Origin: Rathayibacter sp. VKM Ac-2879
Lineage (GTDB): Bacteria; Actinomycetota; Actinomycetes; Actinomycetales; Microbacteriaceae
Direction: 5' to 3'
Assembly (NCBI RefSeq): GCF_015351245.1
Contig: NZ_JADKSO010000003.1
Coordinates: 124,001-188,000 of the forward strand
Length of the DNA: 64,000 bases
Part shown: positions 1 through 8,064 of the stretch, in pieces
Position numbering within the stretch: position 1 is the stretch's first letter
Layout: every line of letters starts with the position of its first letter
The notes under the pieces: model-generated
Databases searched by the model: none
What the model was told of the DNA's origin: nothing
The model's input: only the letters and a program-made list of their open reading frames with translations
Position numbers and translations under genes: made by a program

Positions 1-1258
1 CGTCCCGGCCGGTCGGCTCAAGCAACGGTCCAACGACACCGACTATCCGTTCCGCGCACACTCGGCCTTCACGTGGCTGACGGGCTGGGGGGCCGACTCC
101 GAGCCGGGCGCCGTGCTGGTACTCGAGCCCGAGCAGGCGGGACACCGAGCGACCCTCTACTTCCGTGAGCGCGCGGGCCGCGACTCCGACGAGTTTTACG
201 CCAATCCCGAGATCGGCGAGTTCTGGATCGGCCCGCGCCCCTCCCTCGCACAGGTCGCGAGCGACCTCGCGCTCGAGGTCCGCGGCATCGACGAGCTCGA
301 TGCCGTCCTCGATGCGCGCGACCAGGTCCCCGTCTCGGCCGTCCGCGAGGCCGACCCTCTCGTGTCCGCTCGCCTTCCCGGGGCCTCCGAGCTCGACGCC
401 ACGTTCGAGCGCGACCTCTCCGAGCTGCGGCTGGTGAAGGACGCGTTCGAGATCGCCGAGATGCGTGCCGCCGTCGCGGCGACGCAGCGCGCCTTCGAAG
501 ATGTCCTGTCGGACCTGCCGCGCATCGTCGCCCACGAACGCGGCGAACGCCTCATCGAGGGCGTGTTCAACGGGCGCGCCCGTGCCGACGGCAACGCGGT
601 CGGCTACGACACGATCGCGGCGGCCGGAGACCACGCGTGCATCCTGCACTGGACCCGCAACGACGGCCCCGTCCGTCCCGGTCAGCTGGTACTGCTCGAC
701 GCGGGAGTCGAACGGGAGAGCTACTACACCGCCGACATCACCCGCACCTTCCCCGTCAACGGCCGGTACACCTCGGCGCAGCGCCGTGTGCATGAGGCGG
801 TCCGGGAGGCGGCGGACGCGGCCTTCGCGATCGTCCGTCCCGGCATCCGGTTCCGGGAGGTGCACGCGGCGGCCATGGCCGTGATCGCACGTCGCACGGC
901 CGAGTGGGGCCTGCTCCCCGTCAGTGCCGACGAGGCACTCGAGGCCGACAACCAGCAGCACCGCCGCTATATGGTGCACGGCACGAGCCACCACCTCGGG
1001 CTCGACGTGCACGACTGTGCGAAGGCGCGGCGCGAGATGTACCTCGACGGCATCGTAGAGGCCGGCATGGTCTTCACGATCGAGCCCGGCCTCTACTTCC
1101 AGCCCGACGATCTGACGGTCCCCGAGGAGCTGCGCGGCATCGGGGTGCGCATCGAGGACGACGTGCTCGTCACGACCGACGGTGCCGAGAACCTCTCGGC
1201 GGGTATCCCCCGCGCGGTCGACGACATCGAGGACTGGATGGCGCGTCTGGCGGGCTGA
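1..1258 (+). CDS. pepP: Xaa-Pro aminopeptidase, 5' end cut by window edge
   Basis: Proline-specific metallo-aminopeptidase of family M24B, which removes an N-terminal residue before proline; cytosolic. About 418 residues are visible. The reading frame is open from base 2 and already contains RSNDTDYPFR and FTWLTG, typical of the N-terminal domain, so the true start lies to the left of the window. The pita-bread catalytic domain shows the dinuclear metal ligands in order: Asp in LLDAG, Asp in TADITRTF, His in HGTSHHLG, Glu in FTIEPG and Glu in RIEDD. All five are intact. The assignment is secure; only the N-terminus is missing. Confidence 0.93.
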   Translation, partial: VPAGRLKQRSNDTDYPFRAHSAFTWLTGWGADSEPGAVLVLEPEQAGHRATLYFRERAGRDSDEFYANPEIGEFWIGPRPSLAQVASDLALEVRGIDELDAVLDARDQVPVSAVREADPLVSARLPGASELDATFERDLSELRLVKDAFEIAEMRAAVAATQRAFEDVLSDLPRIVAHERGERLIEGVFNGRARADGNAVGYDTIAAAGDHACILHWTRNDGPVRPGQLVLLDAGVERESYYTADITRTFPVNGRYTSAQRRVHEAVREAADAAFAIVRPGIRFREVHAAAMAVIARRTAEWGLLPVSADEALEADNQQHRRYMVHGTSHHLGLDVHDCAKARREMYLDGIVEAGMVFTIEPGLYFQPDDLTVPEELRGIGVRIEDDVLVTTDGAENLSAGIPRAVDDIEDWMARLAG

Positions 1259-1559
1259 GCGGCTCGGCGGGGGCAGAAGACCCGTCGTGCGCGAGACCAC
1301 CCGTGCTGTCCGTGAGTCGAGCACGACTCACTGCAACCGCATCGGCTCGGGCAACCGTGCGACTGCACTCGCTCGCCCAGCGATGAACCGCGAGGGGGTG
1401 CTCCTCGACCCAGGAGAAGCGACCCCGCACGTCACCGGGTCAGGCGCAGGACAGAGTCGGACGGCACACAACCATGTCGTGGTTCGAGGGAGCCTGATCG
1501 CTCCGACCCGGAGCGCGGGTCACGGGACCCGAACTCCGCCGGGCAGCCCACGGGCGACG
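1259..1559. other. 301-bp spacer between convergent genes
   Basis: No credible coding sequence or RNA gene was found between the convergent stops of the aminopeptidase and the amidotransferase. The only structure noticed is a short perfect hairpin at 1516-1531 (CGGGTC/GACCCG, 4-nt loop), a weak terminator candidate. Confidence 0.5.
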
Positions 1560-2303
1560 TCAGGCCGCGACCGCACCCTGCACGACGGCCTCACCCAGGA
1601 ATCCCTCGAACAGCGTCTCGAGCTGACCGCGCGGCGCGCCCCGATCCTCCGGGTGCCACTGGACGCCCACGATCGGCGCTCGGGTGTGCTCGACGGCCTC
1701 GATGACGCCGTCCTTCGCGCGCGCCACGACGCGCAGTCCCGGCGCGAGCCGGTCGACTGCCTGGTGGTGTGCGCTCTGCACCGCGAGCGGACCTGCACCG
1801 AACAGGCCGGAGAGGGTGGAGCCGTGCACGAGATCGACGTCGTGGGGGTGCATCCGCTCCGACGCGGGTCCGGAGACAGTGACGTGCTCGCTCGAGGGCC
1901 CGAGGTCTTGCACGAGCGTGCCGCCGAGGGCGACGTTGACGATCTGCAACCCCCGGCAGATGCCGAGAAGCGGCGTGCCTTCGGCGAGCGCACGGTGCAC
2001 CAGGGCGATCTGGGCCGCGTCGGCGCGCTCGGCGTGCGGGCCCTCGGCCCGGTAGCCCCGCTGGGCCCCGTAGGCCTCGGGCGCGATGTCCTCGCCGCCG
2101 GCCAGCACGAGGGCGTCGACGCCCGCGGTGCGCTCGAGGAGGCGGGCGGCGCCGAGATCCTCGGCGGCGAAGCGCTGCGCCTCCCAGCCAGACTCGCGGG
2201 CGAGGGTGAGCAGGCGTCCGTTGAGGATCTGCACGTAGGCGTGGTAGTCCTCGCGACCAGGCCGGGTGCGCGAGACCTCGACGATGGCGAGCGATCGGGA
2301 CAT
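1560..2303 (-). CDS. class I glutamine amidotransferase-like peptidase (C26)
   Basis: Protein of 247 residues in the gamma-glutamyl hydrolase / gamma-glutamyl-GABA hydrolase (PuuD-like) family. The nucleophile elbow GICRGLQ places the catalytic Cys near residue 116. A C-terminal WHPE supplies the His and Glu of the triad, and an HHQ motif precedes it. An AGGEDI segment near residue 69 is also typical of the family. The chosen ATG has AGGA about 8 nt upstream; an in-frame ATG 16 codons earlier lacks that support. It stands alone, convergent with pepP and divergent from the next gene. The substrate cannot be told from the sequence; no polyamine catabolic genes are nearby. Confidence 0.85.
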   Translation of the reverse strand: MSRSLAIVEVSRTRPGREDYHAYVQILNGRLLTLARESGWEAQRFAAEDLGAARLLERTAGVDALVLAGGEDIAPEAYGAQRGYRAEGPHAERADAAQIALVHRALAEGTPLLGICRGLQIVNVALGGTLVQDLGPSSEHVTVSGPASERMHPHDVDLVHGSTLSGLFGAGPLAVQSAHHQAVDRLAPGLRVVARAKDGVIEAVEHTRAPIVGVQWHPEDRGAPRGQLETLFEGFLGEAVVQGAVAA

Positions 2304-2363
2304 GACTTCATCCTGCTCACCGCGCCGGGACAGGTCGAGCCGCGCCGTCATCCGGTGTCACAC

Positions 2364-2369
2364 TACGAT
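2364..2369 (+). promoter_or_regulatory. -10 box of a leaderless promoter
   Basis: TACGAT lies 6 nt before the ATG at 2376, so transcription would begin at or next to the start codon. No Shine-Dalgarno sequence is present. Confidence 0.5.
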
Positions 2370-2375
2370 CGCGGC

Positions 2376-3146
2376 ATGACCTCCCCGCAGCCCTCTCTCG
2401 TCGAGCGGGTGCGGCGAACGCGCGCCGCCCTCTCCGCCCTCGCCGGGACCACCTCCGAGAGAGAGGTGCGTCCGCTGAGAGAGGCGGTCGAGCTCGCCGC
2501 CGAGGGACGCTCCGATTGCGCGGCGCTCCTCGACGAGGTGGACGAGCAGTCGGCCCTGCTCACGCTGGCGGAGACTCAGCTCAGCGGCCTCGAGCGCAGT
2601 GTCCGCGAGGATCTCGATCGCGCGATCAGCCTCTCCGAGCTGCGGACCGCCGCGCAGCTCGCCTCGGCGGCCGAGGTGGCGACGGCGTGCGCGGTGGCTC
2701 GCTCCTTGCTCCTCGACGCCGACGAGGCGCGGGCGGCGGGTGCGCGGCACGACCCCGCCACCGTCCTCCTCCTGCTCCTCGATGCCGATGCCGCGCTCGA
2801 CGACGTCGTCTCGACGTATCGCGAGCCGGCGGTGCAGGCCGAGCGTCGCCTCCTCCTGCTCGAGGCCGCGCGTACCGCGACGCGGCTCGCCGTCGGTGCC
2901 GTGACGGTGCTGGCGGCCGTGCACGGCGACGGGGTGACAGAGGCTCCCCTGATCCTCGCCCGGGAGGCGCGCGAACAGCTCGACGCGGCGTTCCGTCGGG
3001 CCGCCTCCGATCCCGCAGCGGCCGTCTCCGCGACCCGTGCTGCCGCCGACCGCGCCCGCTCGGCACTCGACGAGGCGCTCGTCGACCTCGACGGGAGGGT
3101 CACGCCGGCACGCTCCGAGCTGCCAGGGAGCCTCCCCGCCGCGTGA
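2376..3146 (+). CDS. uncharacterised alanine-rich helical protein
   Basis: A 256-residue protein, not recognised. It is built almost entirely of helix-forming residues with regularly spaced Ala, Leu, Arg, Glu and Asp, and would form a helical bundle or coiled coil. There is no signal peptide, no membrane segment, and no cysteine cluster or catalytic motif. The codon pattern is strongly GC-biased at third positions, like its neighbours, and the ATG lies 6 nt after a TACGAT -10 box, so it is probably a real leaderless gene. A longer in-frame extension to 1182 runs through the antisense of the amidotransferase and was not accepted. Confidence 0.7.
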   Translation: MTSPQPSLVERVRRTRAALSALAGTTSEREVRPLREAVELAAEGRSDCAALLDEVDEQSALLTLAETQLSGLERSVREDLDRAISLSELRTAAQLASAAEVATACAVARSLLLDADEARAAGARHDPATVLLLLLDADAALDDVVSTYREPAVQAERRLLLLEAARTATRLAVGAVTVLAAVHGDGVTEAPLILAREAREQLDAAFRRAASDPAAAVSATRAAADRARSALDEALVDLDGRVTPARSELPGSLPAA

Positions 3147-3181
3147 CCGGGACGGCCTGCGGCCCCACCCCTCCTGCGTGC

Positions 3182-3187
3182 CATAGT
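3182..3187 (+). promoter_or_regulatory. -10 box of a leaderless promoter
   Basis: CATAGT lies 7 nt before the ATG at 3195, matching the spacing of the other leaderless starts here. This ATG is preferred over the GTG at 3186, which falls within the box. Confidence 0.4.
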
Positions 3188-3194
3188 GAGGTGC

Positions 3195-4028
3195 ATGGCC
3201 TCCTTCCTCGTCGTCCCCCAGTGGCAGGGCTCGGCGTCGTCCCGGGCGATGCGTCTCGTTGACGGCGCAGACGCGATCCGCGGCGACCTCCCCCTGGCCG
3301 CGACCATCGTGGTCGAGGTGCCCGTCGAGGCGGGCGACGCGCAAGACACCGGAGTCCGCCGCTACGCCTCCGTCGCCATGACGGCCGAGCGCATGCGAGA
3401 CGCGCTCGCCAGGCTCGCCGGGCCGGTCATCACGGTGGGAGGAGACTGCGGCGTCGAGTTCGCGGCCGTCACCCACGCGGTGCGCTCGGCGTCCGGCCCG
3501 GTCGCCGTGCTCTGGTTCGACGCGCACCCCGACGGGAACACTCCGCAGACGTCGCCGAGCGGCGCGTTCTCCGGGATGGTCCTCGCAGCTCTCGCCGGTC
3601 GCGGAGTCGGGCTTCTGAGCGCACCGGAGGGCGAGCGAGTCGCCGAGGAGCGCCTCGTGCTCGCGGGCGTTCGCGCCACCGACCCCGACGAGCTCGAGGG
3701 TCTGGTGTCTCGCGGCGCGCGCGAGCTGGGCGTCGACGCCCTCGACCCGGAGGTGCTCGTCGCAGCGGTCGAGGCGACCGGCGCGCAGTCGGTCTACGTG
3801 CACATCGATCTCGATGTCCTCGATCCCGTCGAGCTCGCCGGGCTCTTCGACCCTGTGCCGTTCGGCGTCCGGGCCGCGCAGCTCGTCTCGTGCCTGGAGG
3901 CTGTGCGCGCGCGCTTCCCGCTCGCCGGCGCCGGTGTCACCTCCTTCGCGCCCGCCTCCCCCGCCGCGGCGGTGGACGACCTGCCGACGATCCTCCGCCT
4001 GCTCGGCGCACTCTCGCGCGGGGCCTGA
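3195..4028 (+). CDS. arginase/agmatinase-fold protein with altered metal site
   Basis: A 277-residue member of the ureohydrolase superfamily (arginase, agmatinase, formimidoylglutamase), enzymes that use two manganese ions to hydrolyse guanidino compounds. Seen: WFDAHPDGN near residues 107-115 and HIDLDVLDP near 203-211 carry the Asp/His metal ligands. The motif that is normally GGDHS reads GGDCG (residues 82-86), so Cys85 replaces a conserved metal-binding His. Either the metal site is altered or activity is reduced. The fold assignment is firm; the substrate is unknown. Confidence 0.8.
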   Translation: MASFLVVPQWQGSASSRAMRLVDGADAIRGDLPLAATIVVEVPVEAGDAQDTGVRRYASVAMTAERMRDALARLAGPVITVGGDCGVEFAAVTHAVRSASGPVAVLWFDAHPDGNTPQTSPSGAFSGMVLAALAGRGVGLLSAPEGERVAEERLVLAGVRATDPDELEGLVSRGARELGVDALDPEVLVAAVEATGAQSVYVHIDLDVLDPVELAGLFDPVPFGVRAAQLVSCLEAVRARFPLAGAGVTSFAPASPAAAVDDLPTILRLLGALSRGA

Positions 4029-4115
4029 GCGACGACCGCCAATCCCGCACCGCGGACGCCCCCGTGTCGGTGGCGGCGGGCAAGATGGTCGAGGGCGACC
4101 CGAGCGGAGGAACAG

Positions 4116-4907
4116 ATGAGCGACGAGCGAGCACGGGTACGCATCGAGCGCCGCGGGCATGTGCTCGCGATCACGCTCGATCGCCCTGAGAAGCGCAATG
4201 CGGCCGACTTCCGCCTCCTCCGCGAGCTCGCCGCCGCGTACGGCGTCCTCGACGCCGACCCCGAGCTGCGCGCCGGAGTGGTCCTCGCCGCGGGCGAGCA
4301 CTTCACGGCGGGGCTCGACCTCGCCGACATCGGCCCCCGGCTGGGCTCGGGCGAGCTCGACTTCGTGCCAGAAGGGGGGCTCGACCCCTGGGCCCTGCGG
4401 ACGCGAGCGGTCTCGAAGCCTGTCGTCGTCGGGGTGCAGGGCACGTGCCTCACCCTCGGGATCGAGCTCGCGCTCGCGAGCGACATCGTGCTCGCCGAAG
4501 AGTCGACACGGTTCGGTCAGATCGAGGTGGCGCGCGGCATCGTGCCGTTCGGAGGCGCCACGGTGCGCTTCCCGCGAGCGGCGGGCTGGGGTGACGCGAT
4601 GCGGTGGATCCTCACGGGCGAGCTCTTCGACGCGGCGGAGGCTCACCGCATCGGCCTCGTGCAGGAGGTGGTCCCCGACGGCTCCGTCGCCGAGGCGGCG
4701 TACGCCCTCGCCGCTCGGGTCGCCGCGCAGGCACCCCTTGCCGTGCAGGCGGCGCTCGCGAACGCACGGCTCGCGGTGTCTGCGTCCGACGCCGAGGCCG
4801 CGGCTGCGCTGCCCGCGCAGCTCGCACGCTTGGCCGCCTCGGACGATGCGCGGATCGGGCTCGAAGCCTTCATCTCGCGCACGACCGCGGAGTTCACGGG
4901 CCGATGA
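4116..4907 (+). CDS. enoyl-CoA hydratase/isomerase family (crotonase)
   Basis: A 263-residue crotonase-fold protein acting on acyl-CoA thioesters. The N-terminal DRPEKRNA motif, the oxyanion-hole segment GEHFTAGLDL (about residues 60-70) and the second motif GVQGTCLTLGIELALASDI with FGQIE following are all present. A good ribosome site, GGAGGAA, precedes the ATG. Its stop overlaps the next start as ATGA, so the two are translationally coupled. The exact reaction (hydratase, isomerase or other) is not fixed, and there are no other fatty-acid oxidation genes nearby. Confidence 0.85.
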   Translation: MSDERARVRIERRGHVLAITLDRPEKRNAADFRLLRELAAAYGVLDADPELRAGVVLAAGEHFTAGLDLADIGPRLGSGELDFVPEGGLDPWALRTRAVSKPVVVGVQGTCLTLGIELALASDIVLAEESTRFGQIEVARGIVPFGGATVRFPRAAGWGDAMRWILTGELFDAAEAHRIGLVQEVVPDGSVAEAAYALAARVAAQAPLAVQAALANARLAVSASDAEAAAALPAQLARLAASDDARIGLEAFISRTTAEFTGR

Positions 4908-5266
4908 AAGACACGACCATCGTCGCCCCGCCCCTCTCCACTTTCGACGCGCAGCGGGCGCGCGCCGCGCACCAGCTCGAGATCCGCCTCCGCTACGGCG
5001 ATCAGGTCTGGGAGCTGCGCGAGGTCGACCACTTCGCGGTCTTCACCCGCCGCAGTCGCGCCCGTCGCGCCGGACGCACCCTTGTCGCCCTGGGCTTCGA
5101 GATCGCCCTCTCGCGCCTGCGTGTGCGCCACGTCCTCGTGGCGAGCCACTTCGCCGCCGTCGACGAGGAGGCCACGGAGGTCTTCCTCCGGCAGGTGATC
5201 GAGGCCGTCGAGGACGCGGGCGGCCGCTATGACGGCTGGCGTGCCGAGATCGTGCCCGCCCATTGA
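4904..5266 (+). CDS. RraB-like protein
   Basis: A 120-residue protein resembling the RraB family (inhibitor of RNase E, PF06877). Seen: VDHFAVF near residue 45, a central LVALGFEI strand, and the C-terminal YDGW followed by a hydrophobic strand, which is the family's most recognisable motif. It starts inside the stop of the crotonase gene (ATGA), so the two are co-translated. In actinobacteria, members of this family are of unknown function; a role with RNase E/G is only an inference. Confidence 0.65.
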   Translation: MKDTTIVAPPLSTFDAQRARAAHQLEIRLRYGDQVWELREVDHFAVFTRRSRARRAGRTLVALGFEIALSRLRVRHVLVASHFAAVDEEATEVFLRQVIEAVEDAGGRYDGWRAEIVPAH

Positions 5267-5351
5267 TTCCTGCAACGACTCCCCCGACGAGCGGGGCGGC
5301 GACGCGGCCCCCCGAGACGCCGGCACGAACCCTCCCGAAAGGACACCGATC

Positions 5352-6824
5352 ATGAGCACCGCCGAGACCGCGCCCACAGACGAGTTCGACCTGATTGTCA
5401 TCGGCGCCGGACCCGTCGGCGAGAACGTCGCAGACCGAGCCGTGCAGGGCGGCCTCACCGCCGCGATCGTCGAGAGCGAGCTCGTCGGCGGCGAATGCTC
5501 CTACTGGGCGTGCATGCCCTCGAAGGCGCTGCTCCGTGCCCCGATGGCGGTCCGCGCGGCCCGCGATCTCCCCGGAGCGGCGCAAGCCGTGAGCGGAGGC
5601 GTCGACATACCCGCCCTCCTCGAGCACCGTGACTCGGTGACGAGCCACTTCGACGACCGCGGGCAGGTGCAGTGGCTCGAGGGAGCGGGCATCGAGCTCG
5701 TCCGCGGCCACGGTCGCCTGAGCGGCGAGCGCGAGGTGACGGTGACCGACCCCGACGGAGGCGTTCGCGTCCTCCGCGCGCGCTCCGCCGTCGCCATCGC
5801 CACCGGCACCACGGCCGTCGTGCCCGACCTCCCGGGGCTGCAGGCGGCGCGGCCGTGGACGAGCCGCGAGGCGACGTCGGCCGAGCAGGTGCCGCCGCGA
5901 CTCGTCGTCATCGGAGGCGGGGTGGTCGCGTGCGAGATGGCCACCGCGTACGCCGGGCTGGGCTCCTCCGTCACCCTCCTCGCACGGAGCGGGCTGCTCG
6001 CGCCCTTCGAGCCCTTCGCCGGAGAGCTCGTCGGCGATGCGCTGCGCGGGCTCGGCGTCGACGTCCGCGTCGGAGGCTCGCCCGCGTCGGTCGAGCGCCA
6101 CGCCGACGGCACGGTCGCCGTCACCCTCGGGGATGGCGAGGTCGTCGAGGCCGACGAGATCCTCGCGGCGACCGGGCGCGCACCGCACACCCGCGACATC
6201 GGTCTCGAGACAGTCGGGCTCAAGCCCGGCTCCTCGCTCGCCGTCGATGACACGATGCTCGTCCTCGACGCCGACGGCGCACCGATCGGCGGAGCGACCC
6301 CCTGGCTCTACGGAGTCGGCGACGTGAACCACCGTGCGCTCCTCACCCACCAGGGCAAGTACCAGGCGCGCGCGGCCGGCGACGTGATCGTCGCGCGCAG
6401 CAGGGGCGCCGAGGTCGACGACGCCCCCTGGGGAGCCCACGTCGCGACCGCCGATCACGAAGCGGTACCGCAGGTCGTCTTCACCGACCCCGAGGTCGCC
6501 TCCGTGGGCCTCACCGCCGCCGCCGCCGAGAAGGCCGGCTACCGCACTCGGGTCGTCGACTACGAGATCGGCTCGGTCGCCGGCGCATCGCTCGCCGCCG
6601 TGGGCTACACGGGCACGGCCCGCATGGTCGTCGACGAAGAACGTTCGGTCGTGCTCGGAGTCACCTTCGTGGGCAAGGAGGTCGGCGAACTGCTCCACTC
6701 GGCGACGATCGCCGTCGTCGGGCAAGTGCCGCTGACACGCCTCTGGCACGCCGTGCCGTCGTATCCGACGATCAGCGAGGTGTGGCTGCGCTTGCTCGAG
6801 ACGTACGGGCGCGCGAGCGCGTGA
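5352..6824 (+). CDS. FAD-dependent pyridine nucleotide-disulfide oxidoreductase
   Basis: A 490-residue flavoprotein with the lipoamide dehydrogenase/mercuric reductase architecture: an FAD Rossmann motif (VIGAGPVGENVA) at residues 16-27, a redox disulfide Cys49-x4-Cys54 in GGECSYWACMPSK, an NAD(P) Rossmann motif (VIGGGVVACEMA) in the middle, an FAD motif ending GVGDV, and a dimerisation domain. The C-terminal base normally found as HPTxxE reads YPTISE (Tyr471, Glu476), so the His used by true lipoamide dehydrogenases is absent. No 2-oxoacid dehydrogenase genes are adjacent. I call it a family member of unknown acceptor. The ATG follows AAAGGA. Confidence 0.85.
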   Translation: MSTAETAPTDEFDLIVIGAGPVGENVADRAVQGGLTAAIVESELVGGECSYWACMPSKALLRAPMAVRAARDLPGAAQAVSGGVDIPALLEHRDSVTSHFDDRGQVQWLEGAGIELVRGHGRLSGEREVTVTDPDGGVRVLRARSAVAIATGTTAVVPDLPGLQAARPWTSREATSAEQVPPRLVVIGGGVVACEMATAYAGLGSSVTLLARSGLLAPFEPFAGELVGDALRGLGVDVRVGGSPASVERHADGTVAVTLGDGEVVEADEILAATGRAPHTRDIGLETVGLKPGSSLAVDDTMLVLDADGAPIGGATPWLYGVGDVNHRALLTHQGKYQARAAGDVIVARSRGAEVDDAPWGAHVATADHEAVPQVVFTDPEVASVGLTAAAAEKAGYRTRVVDYEIGSVAGASLAAVGYTGTARMVVDEERSVVLGVTFVGKEVGELLHSATIAVVGQVPLTRLWHAVPSYPTISEVWLRLLETYGRASA

Positions 6825-7207
6825 GCGCCCTGCGCCGGGCGGTTGCCACCGTCGCCCTCGACCCGGCGATCACTCGCCCCGGGTACCTCTTCGCGTGTGC
6901 GGTCGGGCTCGCGTGGGGCGCGCTGTGGAGCACGGGACGGATCGAGCGGAGGGGCGGTCTGGTGGTCTTCACCGGTCTTCCGGCCTGGGCGTTCGGGCGC
7001 GGAGGCTCGTGCGTCGGCACCAGCTACCTCACCGACTCCAACGCCTCCGACACGGTGCTCGAGCACGAGGCCGTCCACAAGCAGCAGTGGCAGCGATACG
7101 GGATGTGGTTCCCGCTCGCGTACGCCGTGGCGGGTCGCGATCCGCTGCGCAATCGATTCGAGATCGAGGCAGGCCTCGAGAAGGGCGGGTATCTCCGTGG
7201 TCGCTGA
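6821..7207 (+). CDS. small HExxH-motif protein
   Basis: A 128-residue protein, not recognised beyond a putative zinc motif HEAVHKQQW (about residues 84-92). A conserved-looking SYLTDS precedes it and a FEIEAG segment follows, which could supply a third ligand. The N-terminal half has one hydrophobic segment (about residues 20-35). The GTG start overlaps the upstream stop as GTGA, so it is coupled to the oxidoreductase. Peptidase activity is an inference from one motif. Confidence 0.65.
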   Translation: MSALRRAVATVALDPAITRPGYLFACAVGLAWGALWSTGRIERRGGLVVFTGLPAWAFGRGGSCVGTSYLTDSNASDTVLEHEAVHKQQWQRYGMWFPLAYAVAGRDPLRNRFEIEAGLEKGGYLRGR

Positions 7208-8057
7208 TATGACGGGGCGCGTCGTCGTCCTCACCGGTGCGAGTTCCGGGATCGGCCGGGTCGCGGCAGGCGCACTGGCGGAGGCGGGTGCGACCGTCGC
7301 GGTCGTCGGCCGCCACCCCGATCGCACGCGCTCGGTGGCCAGAGGGGTCGGCGGGGAGGCGTTCGTCGCCGACTTCGACCGGCTCGACGACGTCCGCGCG
7401 CTCGCCGCCTCCCTCCTCGCACGCTTCGACCGGATCGACGTGCTCGCCAACAACGCCGGTGGTCTGGTGTCACACCGCGCCGAGACCGTCGATGGGCACG
7501 AACGCACCATCCAGAGCAACCACCTGGCCCCGTTCTTGCTGACACGCCTTCTGCTCCCTCGCCTCATCGAGACCGGTCGCGAGCGAGCAGGCGCGCGGGT
7601 CGTGGCGACCGCCAGCGTCGCCCATCGATTCGGCCGCCTCCGCCTCGACGACCTCGATCGACGACGGGGACCCTGGCTGGGTGGCTGGCGCGCCTACGGC
7701 ACGTCCAAGCTCGCGACGATCCTGTTCGTCCGCGAGCTCGCCGAGCGTCTCCTGCCCACCGCGGTCGATGCCTACGCATTCCATCCCGGCGTCGTCGCCA
7801 CCGGCTTCGGCGCCGACTCTGCCCTGATGAACGCCGCGACGAGGCTTGCGCCGGGCTCCTTCGGCATCTCGCCCGAGGGAGGTGCCGTCCCCCTCATCAC
7901 GCTGGTCTCCGAGCCCGATGTCGGCGCCGCGAGCGGCAGCTACTTCGACGGCCTGAACCCGCACGGAGCCCTCGCCCGCCAGGCGCGCGACCGCGTGCTC
8001 GCCCAGGAGCTGTGGGAGCTCTCGAGCCGACTCGTCGGCGTTCCCGCCGCGCTCTGA
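7197..8057 (+). CDS. short-chain dehydrogenase/reductase
   Basis: A classical SDR of about 286 residues: cofactor motif TGASSGIG near the N-terminus, NNAGG, and the catalytic YGTSK (YxxxK) after a conserved TASVAH serine segment. The HPGVVATGF segment resembles the retinol dehydrogenase/WWOX-like subgroup. Start: the GTG at 7197 has GGGCGGG 7 nt upstream and overlaps the preceding gene by 11 bp; an ATG at 7209 is the alternative. The substrate is unknown. It ends 7 bp from the convergent iron-regulated gene. Confidence 0.85.
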   Translation: MVADMTGRVVVLTGASSGIGRVAAGALAEAGATVAVVGRHPDRTRSVARGVGGEAFVADFDRLDDVRALAASLLARFDRIDVLANNAGGLVSHRAETVDGHERTIQSNHLAPFLLTRLLLPRLIETGRERAGARVVATASVAHRFGRLRLDDLDRRRGPWLGGWRAYGTSKLATILFVRELAERLLPTAVDAYAFHPGVVATGFGADSALMNAATRLAPGSFGISPEGGAVPLITLVSEPDVGAASGSYFDGLNPHGALARQARDRVLAQELWELSSRLVGVPAAL

Positions 8058-8064
8058 TCTGCGG

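Noticed and set aside
5043..6749. A 568-codon minus-strand frame antisense to the flavoprotein
   Set aside because: Same shadow pattern; the plus-strand flavoprotein motifs are complete.
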